Assembly: GCA_023397475.1 (NCBI GenBank) | Contig: JAEWUD010000049.1 | Span: 28,850-92,849 of the forward strand | Reading direction: 5' to 3' | Length of the DNA stretch: 64,000 bases | Source of the DNA: Bacillota bacterium | GTDB taxonomy: Bacteria > Bacillota > Clostridia > Saccharofermentanales > Saccharofermentanaceae | Made by a program: the position numbers and the translations under genes | Part shown: positions 9,866 through 18,678 of the stretch, in pieces | Numbering within the stretch: the stretch's first letter is position 1 | How the letters are laid out: each line of letters begins with the position of its first letter | The notes under the pieces: generated by a model | Databases searched by the model: none | Seen by the model: the letters and a program-made list of their open reading frames with translations, nothing else | What the model was told of the DNA's origin: nothing

Positions 9866-11071
9866 ATGCGGCTCCGACGTATCGTATTCTTTGTTCTTTG
9901 GGCTGCCGCCTTGTGGGCTTTGCTGTATACCGGTAAGCCCCTGTATTTCTACGTGTTCGCGTTGATGGCGATCACCCTGATTCTCGCGCTTCTCCAGTTG
10001 CTCTTAAGTGTTTTCTCTTTCCGCCTGCGGACAAATCTCAATCCGCGAACGGCGGAGAAGAACCGGCCGATCGGATGGAAGCTTCTGCCGAAAGGCACCT
10101 TCTTCCCGATCGCTCATGTCAATTTATCTGTACGCTTTCCGGATCTTGGCGATCCGGACAAGACACAGGCGAAATATTACGCTTCGCCGCCATTTCGCCG
10201 CGCCGAACCGGTCGAGGTCAGCATCTCCTCTCCCTACTCCGGAAGTTTCAATCTCGAGATTTCGACGGTAGAATTCACGGATATTTTCGGGCTTTTTCGC
10301 GTGCGCATCGCGGCAAAGCGCTATCTCTCCCGCACTTCGGATCTCGTCTATGTGCTGCCGGATACCGCTCTGATGATGCGAGAGGCCATGATGTACGACG
10401 AGATCATTCAGCCGATCCGCCGGACGAGAGAGCGCGCCGAGGCCGTCGGCGTTCGCGAGTATCGCCAGGACGATGATTTCCGCAGTATTCACTGGAAGTA
10501 CTCGGCGCGGACCGGGAAGCTTCATGTCAAAGAGTTCGAGAAGGGCGCGAAGGACCTGCATATCATCTATATCGATCTCGTGGAATCACCGCTTGCGAAT
10601 GAGGCGGGTTTTGCTGCCCGGGACTATCTGCTGTGCGCCGTCGCCGGCTTTTGTCGCGAGCTCTTGCTGGAGCAGATTCCGATCATGCTTCTGGCGTATT
10701 CCGGCAACGGAAACTCCGAGTACCCGCTCACGCATGCCGGTCGGATGCACGCCGCGCGCATTTTTCTGGCGCGACAGATTTTTGTCAAAGAGGTTCCTTC
10801 GGATTTCCAGACATCTGTGGCCAACTTTGCCCTGCGCGAGAAGGCTACCATGACGATCTTCAGCATGGCCGTCACGGCGACATCTCTTTCCTTTCTCATG
10901 TTGAAGTCCGCTGATTTCACCTCCGTCGCTTTATGCTTGGTCCCGCAGCAGGGTTACGAGAATGAGCAGCGCGTTCTGGCGCATCGTTTCTCTGATCGCG
11001 GCGTCTATTCTCTTCTTCTTCCGGAAGTACCGCCGGCTCAGCGGGTCGGGGAGGCGAAACAAGATGCTTAA
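9866..11071 (+). CDS. DUF58 domain membrane-anchored protein
   Basis: About 401 residues. Two N-terminal membrane helices (residues 5-50) are followed by a beta-rich region and a VWA-like DUF58 domain. Its signature is seen as VGVREYRQDDDFRSIHWKYS, the usual G-x-R-x-Y-x-x-D-D-x-R-x-I-x-W-K pattern. DUF58 proteins are presumed partners of MoxR ATPases. The start ATG is 1 nt after the moxR stop, and the stop overlaps the start of the transglutaminase gene by 8 nt, so the three are translationally coupled. Confidence 0.88.
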   Translation: MRLRRIVFFVLWAAALWALLYTGKPLYFYVFALMAITLILALLQLLLSVFSFRLRTNLNPRTAEKNRPIGWKLLPKGTFFPIAHVNLSVRFPDLGDPDKTQAKYYASPPFRRAEPVEVSISSPYSGSFNLEISTVEFTDIFGLFRVRIAAKRYLSRTSDLVYVLPDTALMMREAMMYDEIIQPIRRTRERAEAVGVREYRQDDDFRSIHWKYSARTGKLHVKEFEKGAKDLHIIYIDLVESPLANEAGFAARDYLLCAVAGFCRELLLEQIPIMLLAYSGNGNSEYPLTHAGRMHAARIFLARQIFVKEVPSDFQTSVANFALREKATMTIFSMAVTATSLSFLMLKSADFTSVALCLVPQQGYENEQRVLAHRFSDRGVYSLLLPEVPPAQRVGEAKQDA

Positions 11072-13592
11072 GCGCGAAGCACGTCATGTCATGCCGGAGT
11101 TCATTCTCTGCCTGGTGAGTTCCTATCTCTGCGCCCTGGGACTTACGATGTTCATCGTCGATCTCACGGGCCTGACCCGGCGATTCTCACCTTCCATGTC
11201 GATCATCTTCTGTTTTCTCGCGACGTTTGCCGCATTGGGAGTTTATCTCAAACCCAAGCTGGTGTTACAAGTGCTGGCCACCCTGATAATTCCATTGGCT
11301 CTCCTTCTTGTCTTCACGGATCTTTTCGCGTTTCTCTCGAAAACGATCGGGAAATTTCTCACTTGGTTGCCGCCGTTTCTCGGCAATAATGCGACGAAGC
11401 GTCCGGAATTCGAGATCGCCCTGATCGTTCTTGTCATCATTGCGTCATCGGTTCTTTGTTTCATTAGCTTCTGTGTGCTGCGAAGCACACTCGCGGGTTC
11501 TATCTGTACGGTTTTGCCGATTCTTCTTCTGACACTCTTCACGCGCGTCAACTTACCGCTTGTATTCATGATTCCCGCGGTTTTGGGATTATTTCTGATG
11601 ATGATGATCACGGCAAAAGATGTCCTGATCCCAACGTCGGCACAGAAGGATCGAGCGGGCTTTCTTCAGTCTCTTCCCTATCTGATGTCACTGTCTGTGA
11701 TCGGCCTTGCCTGCGTCATCACCTTCTCGGTTCTGATACCTTCCTCGCAACTGCGCCGCAAGGAAGTCGCGAATGCGACGGACGATACCTTATCCTTCCT
11801 CAATATCCCTCTGCCGGATTCTGCGAACCACAGAACCTTTAATCTCGGTTCCCTCGGTTTCTACCCGATGGGAAATCAGTTGGGCGGACCGCCGATGATC
11901 AACGAGAGGGACGTTCTTCGCGTCACGTCCTCCAACGATGTGTTGTTGCGGGCGATCTCCTATAATATGTACCTTGGCAGCTACTGGAGCAGCAATAACT
12001 ACATCTTCTCGACCCGGTTGGATTCGGAGCCGTTAAAGGAGCGCCGGATTGATTTCTTTGATGCCGAGCGTCCGAATCTCCCGATGATTCCGCCGGAGCT
12101 CTATGCGGCGCTTTTCGAGAAATACACGATCGGTGTGACAAATCTTACCGACAAGGTCGGCGGCACACTGTTCGTTCCCGGGCATCTCCAATCGTTAACC
12201 GTTCGGAATCAGACGCCGTACTTCAACCAGTCAGGCGAGGTTTATCTGCGCGAAGGTGTGGAGATCGGCCAATTCTACGAGGCGACCTTCACCCGACTAA
12301 AGACGAACAGCGAGACCTACGAGGAGGATCTTCTCCTTCTGGAGGCCTTTCTTGCGGAGCACCCCGAGGCAAGGGATTCCGAGGAGAAGATTCAGGATAT
12401 TTCCGAGAACAACCTGACGGTGGAGGTGCCGACATCTGTTACAGACTACGCGTTACACGTCACGGAGGGTGCAACGACACCCCTGGAGAAGGTTTTCGCG
12501 ATTCGTCAGGACTTGCTTACGAACTTCACGTATTCGATTGACGTGCCGGAACCGCCGCCCGGCGTCGATTTCGTCGAGCACTTCCTGACGACCAAAGAAG
12601 GCTACTGTACGTATTTCGCCACGACAATGGCTGTCATGGCGCGTATCAACGGCATTCCGGCGCGATATATCGAAGGATTCATCGCCGATGTCCCCGAACG
12701 AACGATCATTTATGTGGAGGGTGCGACGCCGGCGCCTAACGGTTCTGAGGTTACTCGTGTCTCATTGAACGGTGTTGTCACAACGCCGGAGAATATTTTC
12801 TCGACGTTCGGCGGGAACTACAATGATTCGGGATCCGTTGTCTCCACGCCGACCGGCAAGACGACCGTCGTCGTTACGGGACGCGAGGCACACGCCTGGT
12901 GTGAGGTCTATATCGACGGCATCGGCTGGATTCCCGTCGACGCGACAGCCGGGCCGAACGGCGGAGGATACTCCTTTACGGATGAGCGAGCCCAATCCGT
13001 GTACGTCGATACGACCGGGCAGCTGGAGCAGGATACGGAAGAACATCTTCCCTATCGTGACATTACAGAAAAGCCGATACAGAATGAAGTAATTACAGAG
13101 GAGGAGACCGCGAAGTCTTCGGCGACCGGTGTGATTTTGCTCGTCTTCTTCCTCGCCGTCCTCATGGTCGTCGTCGCAATCATCGTCTCGCGTTATCATC
13201 GACTCGCTTCCCTGACCGCCGTAGGCAGCCGCATCCATACGCTTCCGGAGGATGAGGCTATTCGTCTGTTGTATCGCCGCTCGATCGATCTGTTTCATCT
13301 TCTTCGTGTACATCCCGAGCCGCGAGAGACACCGGGCGAGTTCGCACAACGTGCGCATTATCTCCCCGTCTACATCGCGGGGGTTCGCAAGGATACCTAC
13401 ACCTTCCATATCGATGCGATCACAGAAGTTTACGAGCGATTCCTTTACGGAGGAAAGACGCCTACGCCGGAGGAGATTGACCAGGCGTACGACGCTTGGT
13501 CACAACTCGTCAAGCAGGTACGAGGCGCACACCGTCTCCCGATCCTGTTCCTTTTGCGCCTTCTGATCACACCGGATACCAAACCCACCTAA
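11064..13592 (+). CDS. TgpA/YebA-type membrane transglutaminase-like protein
   Basis: About 842 residues. There are some five to six N-terminal membrane helices, a large extracytoplasmic domain with a papain-fold transglutaminase core, one more helix (about 690-715) and a cytoplasmic DUF4129-like C-terminal domain. The catalytic triad is visible: Cys in EGYCTYF (about 514), His in EAHAWCE (about 609), and Asp in IPVDAT (about 625). The layout equals that of B. subtilis YebA and Pseudomonas TgpA, encoded next to MoxR and DUF58 proteins. Proposed roles in cell-envelope assembly are family knowledge; the substrate is unknown. SD GGGGAGG at 9 nt supports the ATG at 11064. Confidence 0.9.
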   Translation: MLKREARHVMPEFILCLVSSYLCALGLTMFIVDLTGLTRRFSPSMSIIFCFLATFAALGVYLKPKLVLQVLATLIIPLALLLVFTDLFAFLSKTIGKFLTWLPPFLGNNATKRPEFEIALIVLVIIASSVLCFISFCVLRSTLAGSICTVLPILLLTLFTRVNLPLVFMIPAVLGLFLMMMITAKDVLIPTSAQKDRAGFLQSLPYLMSLSVIGLACVITFSVLIPSSQLRRKEVANATDDTLSFLNIPLPDSANHRTFNLGSLGFYPMGNQLGGPPMINERDVLRVTSSNDVLLRAISYNMYLGSYWSSNNYIFSTRLDSEPLKERRIDFFDAERPNLPMIPPELYAALFEKYTIGVTNLTDKVGGTLFVPGHLQSLTVRNQTPYFNQSGEVYLREGVEIGQFYEATFTRLKTNSETYEEDLLLLEAFLAEHPEARDSEEKIQDISENNLTVEVPTSVTDYALHVTEGATTPLEKVFAIRQDLLTNFTYSIDVPEPPPGVDFVEHFLTTKEGYCTYFATTMAVMARINGIPARYIEGFIADVPERTIIYVEGATPAPNGSEVTRVSLNGVVTTPENIFSTFGGNYNDSGSVVSTPTGKTTVVVTGREAHAWCEVYIDGIGWIPVDATAGPNGGGYSFTDERAQSVYVDTTGQLEQDTEEHLPYRDITEKPIQNEVITEEETAKSSATGVILLVFFLAVLMVVVAIIVSRYHRLASLTAVGSRIHTLPEDEAIRLLYRRSIDLFHLLRVHPEPRETPGEFAQRAHYLPVYIAGVRKDTYTFHIDAITEVYERFLYGGKTPTPEEIDQAYDAWSQLVKQVRGAHRLPILFLLRLLITPDTKPT

Positions 13593-13703
13593 AAAAAGAT
13601 TGCCTTGCTCTTTTCTCTTTGTACTCGCAATATTATAGATGGCAGAAAATGCCCGGAGATCTTGATTATGCACGCCCGGCGAACAGCCGACAAAGGAGAT
13701 ATC

Positions 13704-14993
13704 ATGTCACCCGCAACCCAACCCGGACCCAAAATCAACGTCCAACTCTCGTTCGTTCAGTCCGCGTACTGGCTCTCCTTCGTCGCCGTCGGCGGATTCT
13801 CGGCCGTCCTTCTTCAGTCCAAAAACTTCACGCCGTCCGAGATCGGCATCCTTCTGGCGCTCCAATCCCTGGCCTCCATCATCGCCCAACCGCTTCTGTC
13901 CGGTTTTGCCGACCGTCACAAAAAGATTCCGCTCAAATTCTTCGTCATCGGCATGATGGTTCTTGCTATTCTAGCTTTCGGCAGCCTGTACTTCCTTCCG
14001 CATATCTTGTTGCCGGCCGTGTTGATCTTCCTCGTCATGGGCGTGTCATATACCTGTGTTCCCGCATTCGTAAATGCGATCGCAATGCAACTTACCGCCG
14101 CGGGATTCCGCGTGAATTACGGATTGACTCGCGGCTTGGGTTCTCTCGCCTTCGCGGCGACCGGTTCAGGTTTGGGATTCCTGATCGACAGCGTCGGCAC
14201 CGGTGTCATCGTTCCTTTCTTCGTCATCGCCGGATCTCTCTGCGTGATAGCGATCGCATTCCTCACCCGCCCCTTTCCCTCCTCGAAAAGCGCTTCCGCG
14301 CGACGCAAGAAGGACGCCGGCACGGACAGTTTCGGCGAACTCTCCGATCATGAGGTTGTCATCGCGGAATCCCTCGAGAAAACCGTTTCCAAACCGGACA
14401 AGCTCTTGCATTTTCTCCGCACTAACAAGACATTCACGGGATTCTGTATCTCGTCGGCCCTGATTTTCACAAGCCACGCCTGCATCAATAACTTCCTGCC
14501 GAATATCGTTGACGGCCTCGACGGATCGTTCACTGATCAAGGAAATATCCGGTCCATCGCGGCTCTGGTCGAATTTCCGATCATGTTCCTGTACTTCGCG
14601 TTGTCGCGCCGCGTCACCGGAAACAAGCTCCTGATATTCTCCGCCTTCTCCTTCTTCCTGAAGGCCGTGACCACGATGATTGCTCCCGGCGTCGGTTGGC
14701 TGTATCTGATCCAACTCCTCCAGATGCCCGCCTTCGGCCTTTACACACCGTCGGCTGTCGTCTTTTCCGACTCGTCCGTCTCGGAGAAGAATCGCGTACG
14801 CGCACAGGCCCTGGCCATGGCTTCGACCTTCGGTATCGGCAACGTTATTGGAAGTCTGGGCGGTGGCTTCGTGATCGACGCATTCGGTCTCAACACCATG
14901 CTGATTCTCTCCTCCGTCTTCGGATTTGCCGGCTTCCTGATCATGTTCTTTGTACTCCGCAAAAAACGCGAGCCCAAAGTAGCGGAGGTGTAA
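13704..14993 (+). CDS. Major facilitator superfamily transporter
   Basis: A 429-residue, 12-helix MFS protein. The SD AAAGGAG 5-6 nt upstream fixes the ATG at 13704. The first half contains the loop FADRHKKIPLKF between helices 2 and 3, a variant of the MFS GxxxDrxGrr motif. A charged cytoplasmic loop of about 45 residues splits the two six-helix halves. It resembles the LacY/nucleoside-symporter-like MFS_1 group, but no substrate-specific residues are recognised. The C-terminal tail KREPKVAEV is duplicated out of the gene just downstream (see 14964-15042). Confidence 0.85.
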   Translation: MSPATQPGPKINVQLSFVQSAYWLSFVAVGGFSAVLLQSKNFTPSEIGILLALQSLASIIAQPLLSGFADRHKKIPLKFFVIGMMVLAILAFGSLYFLPHILLPAVLIFLVMGVSYTCVPAFVNAIAMQLTAAGFRVNYGLTRGLGSLAFAATGSGLGFLIDSVGTGVIVPFFVIAGSLCVIAIAFLTRPFPSSKSASARRKKDAGTDSFGELSDHEVVIAESLEKTVSKPDKLLHFLRTNKTFTGFCISSALIFTSHACINNFLPNIVDGLDGSFTDQGNIRSIAALVEFPIMFLYFALSRRVTGNKLLIFSAFSFFLKAVTTMIAPGVGWLYLIQLLQMPAFGLYTPSAVVFSDSSVSEKNRVRAQALAMASTFGIGNVIGSLGGGFVIDAFGLNTMLILSSVFGFAGFLIMFFVLRKKREPKVAEV

Positions 14994-15042
14994 GATCCTC
15001 CGCGAGTCGGCTACAGCGAGAAACGCGAGCCCAAAGTAGCGG
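14964..15042 (+). repeat. 22-bp direct repeat: duplicated tail of the MFS gene
   Basis: AAACGCGAGCCCAAAGTAGC plus GG occurs at 14964-14985, inside the last codons of the MFS gene, and again at 15021-15042, 57 bp later. The offset is exactly 19 codons, and the second copy is read in the same frame after the stop as EKREPKVAAA followed by TAA. It looks like a tail duplication now separated by a stop codon. Confidence 0.8.
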
Positions 15043-15100
15043 CCGCGTAAGAAAGAATGATTCCGAGCGAGACAGACGAAGCGACATTCCTAAACAATAG

Positions 15101-15555
15101 ATGCTGTTGCAAAATGAACGTAAAAATTCAGGATGCAGCAGTCTATTTTTCTTGCAAGAAGCTGAAATGAGCCTCACCTGCTGGGCTTATGGGCGAAAAG
15201 ATCCACTTCCCTTATTCTCGCCTTTAATCGGGATTGACGGAGTCTATTCCTTATTGTTTGTCAATGATAACCACAAAAATTCGATGGGACTCGCAAATTT
15301 ATACTTCCTCATTGAGTAATAAGCACGTTATACTTCCTCAATGAGAGAAAATGCGATTTCTTATCAATGATACTGCCTTGAGAAGTTTGAAGGAGATTTC
15401 TTGTCAATGATAACCACCAAAATCGGAAGGTAGGCGGATTTTTATACTACATCGAGGTGTCGGAGACGAGCATTACCCTTTACATAGGAGCGTCGCGTCG
15501 CGACTTATAATCCGCGTCGGCCCCGCTGGCGCTCCTTTACTTTTGCAACAGCCTC
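15101..15555. mobile_element. MITE-like remnant with GCTGTTGCAAAA terminal inverted repeats
   Basis: GCTGTTGCAAAA at about 15104-15115 is matched by its inverse TTTTGCAACAGC at about 15541-15552, with further partial matches on either side. The roughly 450 bp between them encode no recognisable transposase. Inside are three direct copies of a TTR-TCAATGATA motif (about 15257, 15361 and 15400), two of them followed by ACCAC and an A-rich stretch. There are two copies of TATACTTCCTCA-TGAG (about 15300 and 15329) and an inverted pair GGAGCG/CGCTCC near the right end (about 15487-15535). Ends of this kind are common on bacterial insertion sequences; the family is not assigned. It is AT-richer than its neighbours. 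Confidence 0.6.
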
Positions 15556-15925
15556 TTTTAAGCTCCATTTTCATCTATGATAGAAGTGTTATTAAAATAC
15601 TTAAGCCGCGAGGCGATTACGCATCTTCCTCGAAAGCAAGGTTCATGGCGATTTGCAAAGCATCTCCACCTATGATTACCATCATATATTTGCCAACTAT
15701 TTACCAGCCTTCCCATAAGCCCGATCATAGATAAGTGCACGTGCACGAATATAATTCTCGATGTTCGATGCCTTCGTACAAAACCATGCGATGCCCCCAA
15801 GTTTCTTTTCTATAATATATATTTCATCGCACATGTTTAGAAAATCAAAAACCAGGAAGTAATAACTCACTAAAAATGAACTCTCACCTAGAGTCCCACC
15901 TCCCCAATCAGAATCTTTTTGCGAA
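15556..15925. other. AT-rich intergenic stretch without a supported gene
   Basis: Short reading frames are present on both strands, but none has a convincing ribosome binding site, a recognisable domain or plausible composition. No RNA gene is seen. Together with the element to its left it forms a 1-kb gene-poor gap between the MFS gene and the deo operon. Confidence 0.5.
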
Positions 15926-15982
15926 CAAAAACGAGAGTGCACCCAACCACCAGACTCTCTGTCTGATTTAGGGGTGCACTCT
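15926..15982 (-). terminator. Branched intrinsic terminator of the deoB-deoC-cdd operon
   Basis: Read on the minus strand: an 11-bp stem AGAGTGCACCC/GGGTGCACTCT encloses a second small hairpin CAGAC-AGAGA-GTCTG, and is followed by CGTTTTTG. It begins 23 bp after the cdd stop codon. Confidence 0.75.
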
Positions 15983-16005
15983 GAAAAATCCTGCTTCATA
16001 AGTGG

Positions 16006-16440
16006 TTACAGCGTCAGATTCTCCGGTCCGAAGCTCTCGGGAAGCAACTCTTCGAGGGTATATTCGCGTACATTGCCCTCCGATCCGTCAAGGAGAATTC
16101 GAAAGGTCTTGGGGTCGACAAATTCGCGGAGTACTTGTCGGCATACGCCGCACGGCGGACAGAATGATCCGTCCTGTCCCTCCGGCCCGCCCGTGACCGC
16201 GATCATGCGGAAGGCGCGTTTGCCTTCGCTGACGGCTTTGAAAACGGCCGTCCTCTCCGCGCAATTGGTCGGTGCATATGCGGCTGATTCGATGTTACAT
16301 CCGCCGACGATCTCTCCCTCTTCCGTGAGCAACGCCGCGCCGACGCGAAAGTGCGAGTATGGTGTATATGCCAGTTCTCTGGCCTTGTGAGCGGCGGCCA
16401 GCAGGTCTTTCTCGATTCCCTGCGCTCTGTATTCACGCAT
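16006..16440 (-). CDS. cdd: Cytidine deaminase
   Basis: A 144-residue zinc enzyme converting cytidine and deoxycytidine to uridine and deoxyuridine in the cytoplasm. The catalytic zinc motif is complete: CAERTA (Cys and Glu) and PCGVCRQ (two Cys). The substrate-loop YSHFRVGAA and N-I-E in GGCNIESAAY are also typical of the homotetrameric type. It is the last gene of deoB-deoC-cdd, 22 bp after deoC, with SD GGGAGGAG at 5 nt. Confidence 0.96.
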   Translation of the reverse strand: MREYRAQGIEKDLLAAAHKARELAYTPYSHFRVGAALLTEEGEIVGGCNIESAAYAPTNCAERTAVFKAVSEGKRAFRMIAVTGGPEGQDGSFCPPCGVCRQVLREFVDPKTFRILLDGSEGNVREYTLEELLPESFGPENLTL

Positions 16441-16462
16441 AATGTCTCCTCCCGCGGGCTCC

Positions 16463-17155
16463 TCAGTAGGTTCCCGGCTCCGTCTTCTGCTGCTTTATGA
16501 TCGTGATCATGCGACTCGTGCCCAGGCGATCCGCCCCGGCCGCCAGCAAGGCAAGCGCATCCTCGAGCGTCGAGATTCCTCCCGCCGCCTTGACGCGCAC
16601 ATTCGGTCCGACGTTTGCCTTCATTAATTGAACATCCGCAACCGTTGCTCCCCCTTTCGAGAAACCGGTCGATGTCTTGATAAAATCCGCCCCCGCTTCG
16701 GTGACAAGGCGACACATCGCCACCTTCTCCATCTCCTGCAAGAGGCACGTCTCAATGATCACCTTGAGGATCGCCCCGTCACATGCCGTACGCATCGCTT
16801 TGAGCTCTTGAAAAATCGCGGTCTCGTCTCTTTCCCGCAGAGCGCCGATATGAATAACCATATCGATCTCGCGGGCTCCTTCCGCGATCGCTTGTTGCGC
16901 TTCATAGATCTTAACCTTCGTTGTCGAGTAGCCGTTCGGAAACCCGATTACCGTGCAAACCGGTATCTGTCCGGCAAGATGTTCCGCAGCTTTGCTGACA
17001 AATACCGGCGGAATGCATACGCTGGCCGTCCCGAACATAAGTCCCTCGTCGCAGATTCTCCGGATCTCCTCCCATGTAGCCGCCTGTCCGAGTAGCGTAT
17101 GGTCGACACGCGAAAGAATCGCGGCTTCTTCCGGAGTCATGATTTTCTCATTCAT
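16463..17155 (-). CDS. deoC: Deoxyribose-phosphate aldolase
   Basis: A 230-residue class I aldolase splitting 2-deoxyribose-5-phosphate to glyceraldehyde-3-phosphate and acetaldehyde. The Schiff-base Lys is in DFIKTSTGF, the second Lys in VKAAGGI, and the catalytic Asp in EIDMVIH. The start at 17155 is set by AAAGGAGGT 9 nt upstream; an open frame continues upstream but is not needed. It lies 76 bp after deoB, which makes its substrate, and upstream of cdd. Confidence 0.95.
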   Translation of the reverse strand: MNEKIMTPEEAAILSRVDHTLLGQAATWEEIRRICDEGLMFGTASVCIPPVFVSKAAEHLAGQIPVCTVIGFPNGYSTTKVKIYEAQQAIAEGAREIDMVIHIGALRERDETAIFQELKAMRTACDGAILKVIIETCLLQEMEKVAMCRLVTEAGADFIKTSTGFSKGGATVADVQLMKANVGPNVRVKAAGGISTLEDALALLAAGADRLGTSRMITIIKQQKTEPGTY

Positions 17156-17231
17156 CGGATTTGTACCTCCTTTATTCCCGCGGTCACGAGAACATCGTCC
17201 CGCATGACCTTTGCGATTCATCCAAATCTCT

Positions 17232-18512
17232 CTATCCCCGCAGTTGAGGCCAGAAGGATGTTCCTTCGACCCGGGCGGAATCTTCCTGTTCGACACCCAG
17301 ATATTCCAGAATCGTCGCGGCGATATCCGCGAACGTTTCTCCGGTGCCGAGATTCACGCCGGACCGGATCTTCGGCCCGTAGCACAGCACCGGCACGGTC
17401 TCCCGGGAATGATCCGTCGACGCGGTCGAAGGATCACATCCGTGGTCGGCCGTGATGATCAACAGATCCTCCGGTCCTAGCAGATTGATCATCGGCCCAA
17501 GCTCGCGGTCAAACGCGGTAAGCGCCGCCGCATATCCGTCGACATCATTCCGATGCCCATAAAGCATGTCGAAATCAACCAGATTCACAAAGCACAGTCC
17601 GGCAAAGGTCTCCCCGAGAATTTCCTTTGTCTTCGCAATTCCGTCGGCGTTGCCGGACGTGCGCACAAACCGCGTCAGCCCCTGCGCCGCGAAAATATCC
17701 CGAATCTTCCCGACCCCGATCACATCCAGCTTCGCCCCGGAAATCTTATCGAGCATCGTCTGTCGCGGCGGCGGTAACGAATAGTCATGACGCCGGCTCG
17801 TCCGGCGAAAATCCGGTGCCGTACCTTCAAACGGCCTTGCGATCACACGCCCCACCGCATGCGGCGGCACGAGAACCTCGCGCGCAATCTCACAGTACCG
17901 GTAGAGTTCCTCGATCGGAACGACCGACTCATGTGCGGCGATCTGAAAAACGCTGTCCGCCGAGGTGTAAACGATCAACTCCCCCGTCTCCATGTGCCGC
18001 GGTCCGAAGTCCCGAATAACATCCGTACCGGAGTACGGCAGATTACAAATCGTCTTGCGTCCGACGCGCTCCTCGAGGGCTTGAATGACCTCCACCGGAA
18101 AACCGTTCGGATATACCGGCAAAGGCTTCTCCGAGACAATCCCCGCAATCTCCCAATGCCCGATTGTCGTATCCTTGCCCATCGACATCTCGCGAAGTCG
18201 ACCGTAAGAGCCCTTCGGAACGAAGCCCTCCTCCGGCATCGCGAAAAGCCGATCCCGCACAACCGGATCGACGGATGCCCTCTTCGCCCGGCAATCCTCC
18301 GCCGCCCCGTCGATCGACAAAAGACCGAGGTCACGCATCACCGGCACATCGAAAAGCGCCGACGTGGCGACGGCAGCCAGGGTATTGCTGCCCAAATCCC
18401 CGAAAGCTTCGGCATCCGGTTGGCGACCGATCCCGAAACTATCGAGAACAATCAGAAATACGCGTCCGGGATGAATAATATCTTCTCCGAATCCGGAATA
18501 TCCTTCCTGCAT
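17232..18512 (-). CDS. deoB: Phosphopentomutase
   Basis: A 426-residue Mn-dependent enzyme of the alkaline-phosphatase superfamily interconverting (deoxy)ribose-1-phosphate and -5-phosphate. The N-terminal VFLIVLDSFGIG holds the metal-binding Asp, SNTLAAV the phosphorylated Thr, and C-terminal ADHGCDPSTASTDHSRE further metal ligands. SD GAGGGGG at 7 nt. It is the first gene of the deoxyribonucleoside salvage operon. No purine or pyrimidine nucleoside phosphorylase gene is in the window, so that step must be encoded elsewhere. Confidence 0.96.
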   Translation of the reverse strand: MQEGYSGFGEDIIHPGRVFLIVLDSFGIGRQPDAEAFGDLGSNTLAAVATSALFDVPVMRDLGLLSIDGAAEDCRAKRASVDPVVRDRLFAMPEEGFVPKGSYGRLREMSMGKDTTIGHWEIAGIVSEKPLPVYPNGFPVEVIQALEERVGRKTICNLPYSGTDVIRDFGPRHMETGELIVYTSADSVFQIAAHESVVPIEELYRYCEIAREVLVPPHAVGRVIARPFEGTAPDFRRTSRRHDYSLPPPRQTMLDKISGAKLDVIGVGKIRDIFAAQGLTRFVRTSGNADGIAKTKEILGETFAGLCFVNLVDFDMLYGHRNDVDGYAAALTAFDRELGPMINLLGPEDLLIITADHGCDPSTASTDHSRETVPVLCYGPKIRSGVNLGTGETFADIAATILEYLGVEQEDSARVEGTSFWPQLRG

Positions 18513-18558
18513 TCAAGTTCCCCCTCTCACGCGCGAAAAACGTGTTCAAACCGTTCCT

Positions 18559-18579
18559 TGTTATAATCTCATCATAACA
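18559..18579. promoter_or_regulatory. Candidate operator between deoB and the divergent phosphodiesterase gene
   Basis: TGTTAT-N9-ATAACA, with matching inner bases (nine of ten pairs), lies 47 bp upstream of deoB. It overlaps a TATAAT-like sequence on the plus strand; a second TATAAT is at about 18600. Position and symmetry suggest a repressor site for the deo operon, but no deo-type regulator gene is in the window. Confidence 0.4.
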
Positions 18580-18678
18580 CCATCCGCCGGCGTTTGCGTT
18601 ATAATGGAATATGAAACTATGCCTCTTCGACACGTCTTGTACTTATATAAGCCTCCATTAGAAAGGCGAAGATACGGT

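Noticed and set aside
15697..15999. 100-residue minus-strand reading frame
   Set aside because: It runs through the deo operon terminator, has no good ribosome binding site and no recognisable domain.
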